Positions 39,511 to 42,124 of a stretch of 42,124 bases of DNA are shown here, piece by piece; the first letter of the stretch is position 1, and each line of letters opens with the position of its first letter. A program made the translations under genes and the position numbers. Below the pieces are notes generated by a model, which saw nothing but the letters and a program-made list of their open reading frames with translations, did not search any database and was not told the DNA's origin. Source of the DNA: JAVZYK01 sp049699715 (GTDB taxonomy: Archaea; Nanobdellota; Nanobdellia; Pacearchaeales; UBA284); the NCBI GenBank assembly GCA_049699715.1, contig JBNAVB010000007.1:1-42124 (forward strand). The letters are read 5' to 3'.

Positions 39511-40117
39511 TTAATCATCAAAAAACTGAGATAAATCTACAGTATCTTTCGAATTTGTAGTTGTGAAATACCCCCTATCGATATTAAATTCAACAGCCTC
39601 GTTATAGTTATAATCATAACCTAAAATTTTTGAGCCAGGAAAAGTTTTTCTGAGTTCTTCTACAAAATCTTCGAAATTTTTTATATAATCTTTAATGTAC
39701 TCGCCGCCGTCATTTTTTCCTATATATTTCTCATTTAATTTGAAAACTACCAGTCTTGCAGAATTATATTCTTGCATTAACGGCCATAATTTTTTTGCTT
39801 CTTTGATTGCATTAAGGTGGCCGCAAATATTAGTCGGTGGGTAGTGACTTAACAATCCAAATTTTTCACTTTCTTTTTCAAAAAATCCAAGAACACAATA
39901 ACAACCAACTAATCCCTTTGTTTCTAAAATTCCGTGAGACCATGTTTTTAAATCCAAGAAACTGACATTTCTTGTAGTTTGTTCTAGCGATTTATGAAAT
40001 TCACGAATTGTTTTCTCGCCTGTTGGCTTGCTTTCGTAGTTAATATGAATTTTTTTAGTGCAACCAGAAATTAAAAAAAATGCAAGGAAAAAAAAATAGA
40101 CTTCCTTTTATTTTCAT
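39511..40117 (-). pseudogene. Lipoprotein gene with a homopolymer frameshift, possible CheD/CNF-like Cys-His fold
   Basis: From ATG 40117 the frame opens MKIKGSLFFF and is thrown out by nine T in the sense strand (40088-40096). With eight it continues 'LAFFLISGCTKKIHINYESK', a perfect lipoprotein signal (LISGC lipobox), and joins the long frame ending at 39511, in all about 201 residues. The mature part has 'GLVGCYCVLGFFEKESEKFG', then 'LLSHYPPTN', a Cys and His spaced as in CheD/CNF1-type deamidases, though the match is weak. A TATA-like CATATTTTAAAAGTATC (40152-40168) lies upstream. The shift could be an assembly error, slippage or phase variation. Confidence 0.55.
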
Positions 40118-40168
40118 CTTAGTTTCCACCATTCCAGAATTCTCAATTCTTTAGATACTTTTAAAATA

Positions 40169-40240
40169 TGCGCCAGCCGGGATTCGCACCCGGGTCACAA
40201 CGTTGGCAACGTCGCGTCTTAACTACTGGACTACTGGCGC
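40169..40240 (-). tRNA. tRNA-Gly(GCC)
   Basis: The minus strand folds fully: acceptor GCGCCAG/CTGGCGC, short D-stem GTC/GAC, anticodon stem CGACG/CGTTG with loop TTGCCAA (anticodon GCC), T-stem CCGGG/CCCGG with loop TGCGAAT, discriminator A. CCA is not encoded and no intron is present. A TATA-like TTTAAAAAC (40263-40271) lies about 26 nt upstream of the 5' end. Confidence 0.95.
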
Positions 40241-40336
40241 TCGAAAGAGGAAAGAAAAAAGAGTTTTTAAATTTAATTTTTATTTGAGCATGTCTAAAAA
40301 TTATTCTTACTTTTTACTTTTTTTCTTAGTACTTTC

Positions 40337-41971
40337 CTAGTACTCTTCTTGTGGCATCTCTGGCATTTTGGAGCTTCCTTTGCTCCCTGTCGCTGCTATG
40401 ACATCATCAATTCTTAGAATCATCATGGCCACTTCGCTGGCGCTCTTAAGAGCTTGATTCTTAATTTCGAGAGGCTCAACAATGCCCTTTTCGAGAGTGT
40501 TGCATATTGCAGTTTCTTTCGAGTTAGTTGTAAGATCGAGACCTATCATGAATTCTTTTTTGTCATGTCGCGCTTTAAGTTCTGTTAAGATATCTATTGG
40601 GTCTAAGCCAGCATTTTCTGCGAGTGTTCTTGGAACTATTTCTAATGATTCAGCAAATGCCTTGATAGCAAGTTGCTCTCTGCCCTTTATGCTTTGCGCG
40701 AATTCTTGAAGTCTCTTTGAAAGCTCCATTTCAAAAGCACCGCCGCCTGCGACCACATAACCTTTTTCAAGAGCAACGGCAACATCGCCGATACCATCCT
40801 TGAGAGCCCTCTCAAGCTCGTCAATGACATGTTCTGTGCCTCCGCGGATGAGAATTGTCAGAGCTTTGGGATTTTCACAGCCAGTAATAATAGTCATCCC
40901 TTCTTCATCACCTTCTTTAATTTCCTTGACAAGTCGTGCCTTGCCTAAATCCTCTTGTGTGAGCTCATTGAGATTGCTCACTATTTTGGCACCAGTTGCC
41001 TTGGCAATCAAATCAATATCACTTTTTTTAATTCTTCTTGCCGCGAAAATTCCTGCCTTGGCAAGATAGTACTGGGCAACATCATCTATGCCTTTCTGGC
41101 AAAGCACAACATTTGCGCCTACTTTTTTAATTTTTTCAACCATGTTCCTTAGAATCTTGTCTTCTTGATCTATGAACGCTTGGAGTTGTTCTGGCGCTGT
41201 AATCTGAATCTTGGCTTCTGTCTCGGGGCCCTTAACTTCCATTGCCATGTCTAACAAGGCAATTTTAGCATTTTTTATTTGTGATGGCATGTCTTGAGAA
41301 ACTCGCTCTTTGTCTATTAATATGCCAGAAATTAGTTCTGTATCTTCAATGCCCTCGCCTTTTCTTTTTTCGAGTTTAATATTGCTCTTGTCAATAACCA
41401 TGCCTTCTTCACTTTTCTCAATGATCTGCTTTATTGCTTTGACAACAACTTCGCTTAATTTTTCTTTAGCAGCTTCTGCGCCCTTACCAGTCATTGCCGT
41501 CATGACAATCTGTTTTAACAATAATTCCTTTTCTGGGGAAACTGCAACTGCAAGCTCTTTGGCAATTTGCTGTGATTTTTCCGCTGCAATCCTATAACCT
41601 CTTGTTATGACTGTTGGATGAATTTTCTCGTCAAGAAGCTTCTCGGCATTCTCGAGCAGCTTGCCTGCAATTATAACTGCTGTTGTAGTGCCGTCGCCAA
41701 TCTCTGCCTCTTGTGTCTTTGCGATTTCAACCATCATCTTGGCAGCAGGGTGCTCTATTTCCATCTCTTCCAGGATTGTAACACCGTCATTCGTCACAGT
41801 AACATCACCGATACTGTCAACCAACATTTTATCCATTCCTTTCGGGCCGAGAGTTGTCTTGACTGTTTCTGCCACTATGCGCGCGGCTAAAATATTATTG
41901 CGTTGGGCATCTTTACCTAACATCCTTTGGACATTTTCAGGTAAAATATAAATTGGCTGTTTTTCTGCCAT
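40337..41971 (-). CDS. thsA: Thermosome subunit (group II chaperonin)
   Basis: 544 residues, full length. 'RMLGKDAQRNNILAARIVAE', 'TVKTTLGPKGMDKMLVDS', 'DVTVTNDGVTILEEMEIEHP', 'GDGTTTAVIIAGKLLENAEK' (nucleotide binding), 'TIITGCENPKALTILIRGGT', 'YVVAGGGAFEMELSKRLQE', and near the end 'VAMMILRIDDVIAATGSKG'. It forms two-ring ATP-driven folding cages. The C-terminus 'GSSKMPEMPQEEY' replaces the usual GGM-rich tail. A TATA box (CTTTTTAAAT, 42046-42055) and GGGGGTGAT (41988-41995) lie upstream. Confidence 0.97.
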   Translation of the reverse strand: MAEKQPIYILPENVQRMLGKDAQRNNILAARIVAETVKTTLGPKGMDKMLVDSIGDVTVTNDGVTILEEMEIEHPAAKMMVEIAKTQEAEIGDGTTTAVIIAGKLLENAEKLLDEKIHPTVITRGYRIAAEKSQQIAKELAVAVSPEKELLLKQIVMTAMTGKGAEAAKEKLSEVVVKAIKQIIEKSEEGMVIDKSNIKLEKRKGEGIEDTELISGILIDKERVSQDMPSQIKNAKIALLDMAMEVKGPETEAKIQITAPEQLQAFIDQEDKILRNMVEKIKKVGANVVLCQKGIDDVAQYYLAKAGIFAARRIKKSDIDLIAKATGAKIVSNLNELTQEDLGKARLVKEIKEGDEEGMTIITGCENPKALTILIRGGTEHVIDELERALKDGIGDVAVALEKGYVVAGGGAFEMELSKRLQEFAQSIKGREQLAIKAFAESLEIVPRTLAENAGLDPIDILTELKARHDKKEFMIGLDLTTNSKETAICNTLEKGIVEPLEIKNQALKSASEVAMMILRIDDVIAATGSKGSSKMPEMPQEEY

Positions 41972-42045
41972 TTTTATTAGCTGTTAATCACCCCCTTATC
42001 CAATTTTTCAACCTTTTATTTATTATAGTTTATTGTTTCTCTTGA

Positions 42046-42055
42046 ATTTAAAAAG
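42046..42055 (-). promoter_or_regulatory. TATA box of the thermosome gene
   Basis: ATTTAAAAAG on the plus strand (CTTTTTAAAT on the minus), about 75 nt upstream of the ATG, giving a leader of about 50 nt that contains the SD-like GGGGGTGAT at 41988-41995. Confidence 0.4.
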
Positions 42056-42124
42056 TTTTCTGTCATTCTAGGCTTGTAGAAAGTAAATCTCTATAACAAA
42101 GAGATTTACTATTTTTTCTGTGTT

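Overview
The window is a stretch of an archaeal chromosome, most likely from a small-genome DPANN archaeon of the Pacearchaeota/Woesearchaeota type. The support is archaeal-type ribosomal proteins (uS12, uS7, eL15, uL16/L10e), aEF-2 with the diphthamide loop, a thermosome subunit, deoxyhypusine synthase, NreA, TATA-box promoters (often the TTTATAAA type, about 26 nt before a start, i.e. leaderless), low GC, and many small lineage-type proteins. The lineage is inferred from gene content, not from a tree.

Left part (1-7.6 kb) is accessory DNA. It holds the 3' end of a Type III restriction/helicase gene, a Fic toxin with a ribbon-helix-helix partner (ATGA overlap), and a broken tyrosine-recombinase N-terminal domain. 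Next comes an ArsR-controlled redox/metalloid operon (two thioredoxins, a thioredoxin-CcdA membrane protein, ArsR, a two-cluster ferredoxin, a small glutaredoxin-like protein and an ArsP/COG0701 permease). This operon lies between two identical 179-bp direct repeats (1398-1576 and 5825-6003). A lone TIM-barrel sugar isomerase/epimerase-like gene follows, bracketed by a composite inverted repeat. The spacers between these genes are rich in short hairpins with three-base loops and share sequence words, so the region looks like a run of gene cassettes set in a common repeat framework.

Middle part (7.6-21.6 kb) is mostly core. It has endonuclease III, a tiny basic protein, a COG4900-like metallopeptidase with a DUF167 protein, the str cluster (uS12, a 61-aa unknown, uS7, a 111-aa unknown, aEF-2), a P-loop kinase, a HEAT-repeat membrane protein coupled to a secreted metzincin-like peptidase, a metal cluster (DUF134 regulator behind a 24-bp palindromic operator, an encapsulin-type ferritin-like protein, a ZIP transporter), NreA, and eL15.

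Right part (21.6-42.1 kb): a large Cys-rich surface protein and a truncated paralogue lie either side of a minus-strand gene whose C-terminus looks like a bacterial Type IX sorting domain. Then come a zinc ribbon, a full-length DisA cyclase next to a DHH-DHHA1 phosphoesterase (probable c-di-AMP synthesis and breakdown pair), a flavodoxin-like protein, deoxyhypusine synthase, a secreted transglutaminase-like protein, uL16/L10e, PEP synthase, an endonuclease V with altered active-site residues, an MFS transporter, a PHP-less family X DNA polymerase, a frameshifted lipoprotein gene, tRNA-Gly(GCC) and the thermosome.

The best candidates for something new are the repeat-bracketed redox/ArsP cassette with its spacer repeat family, the orphan encapsulin-type ferritin with its palindromic operator, the DisA-DHH pair in an archaeon, and the bacterial-looking secreted proteins dropped singly between archaeal genes.
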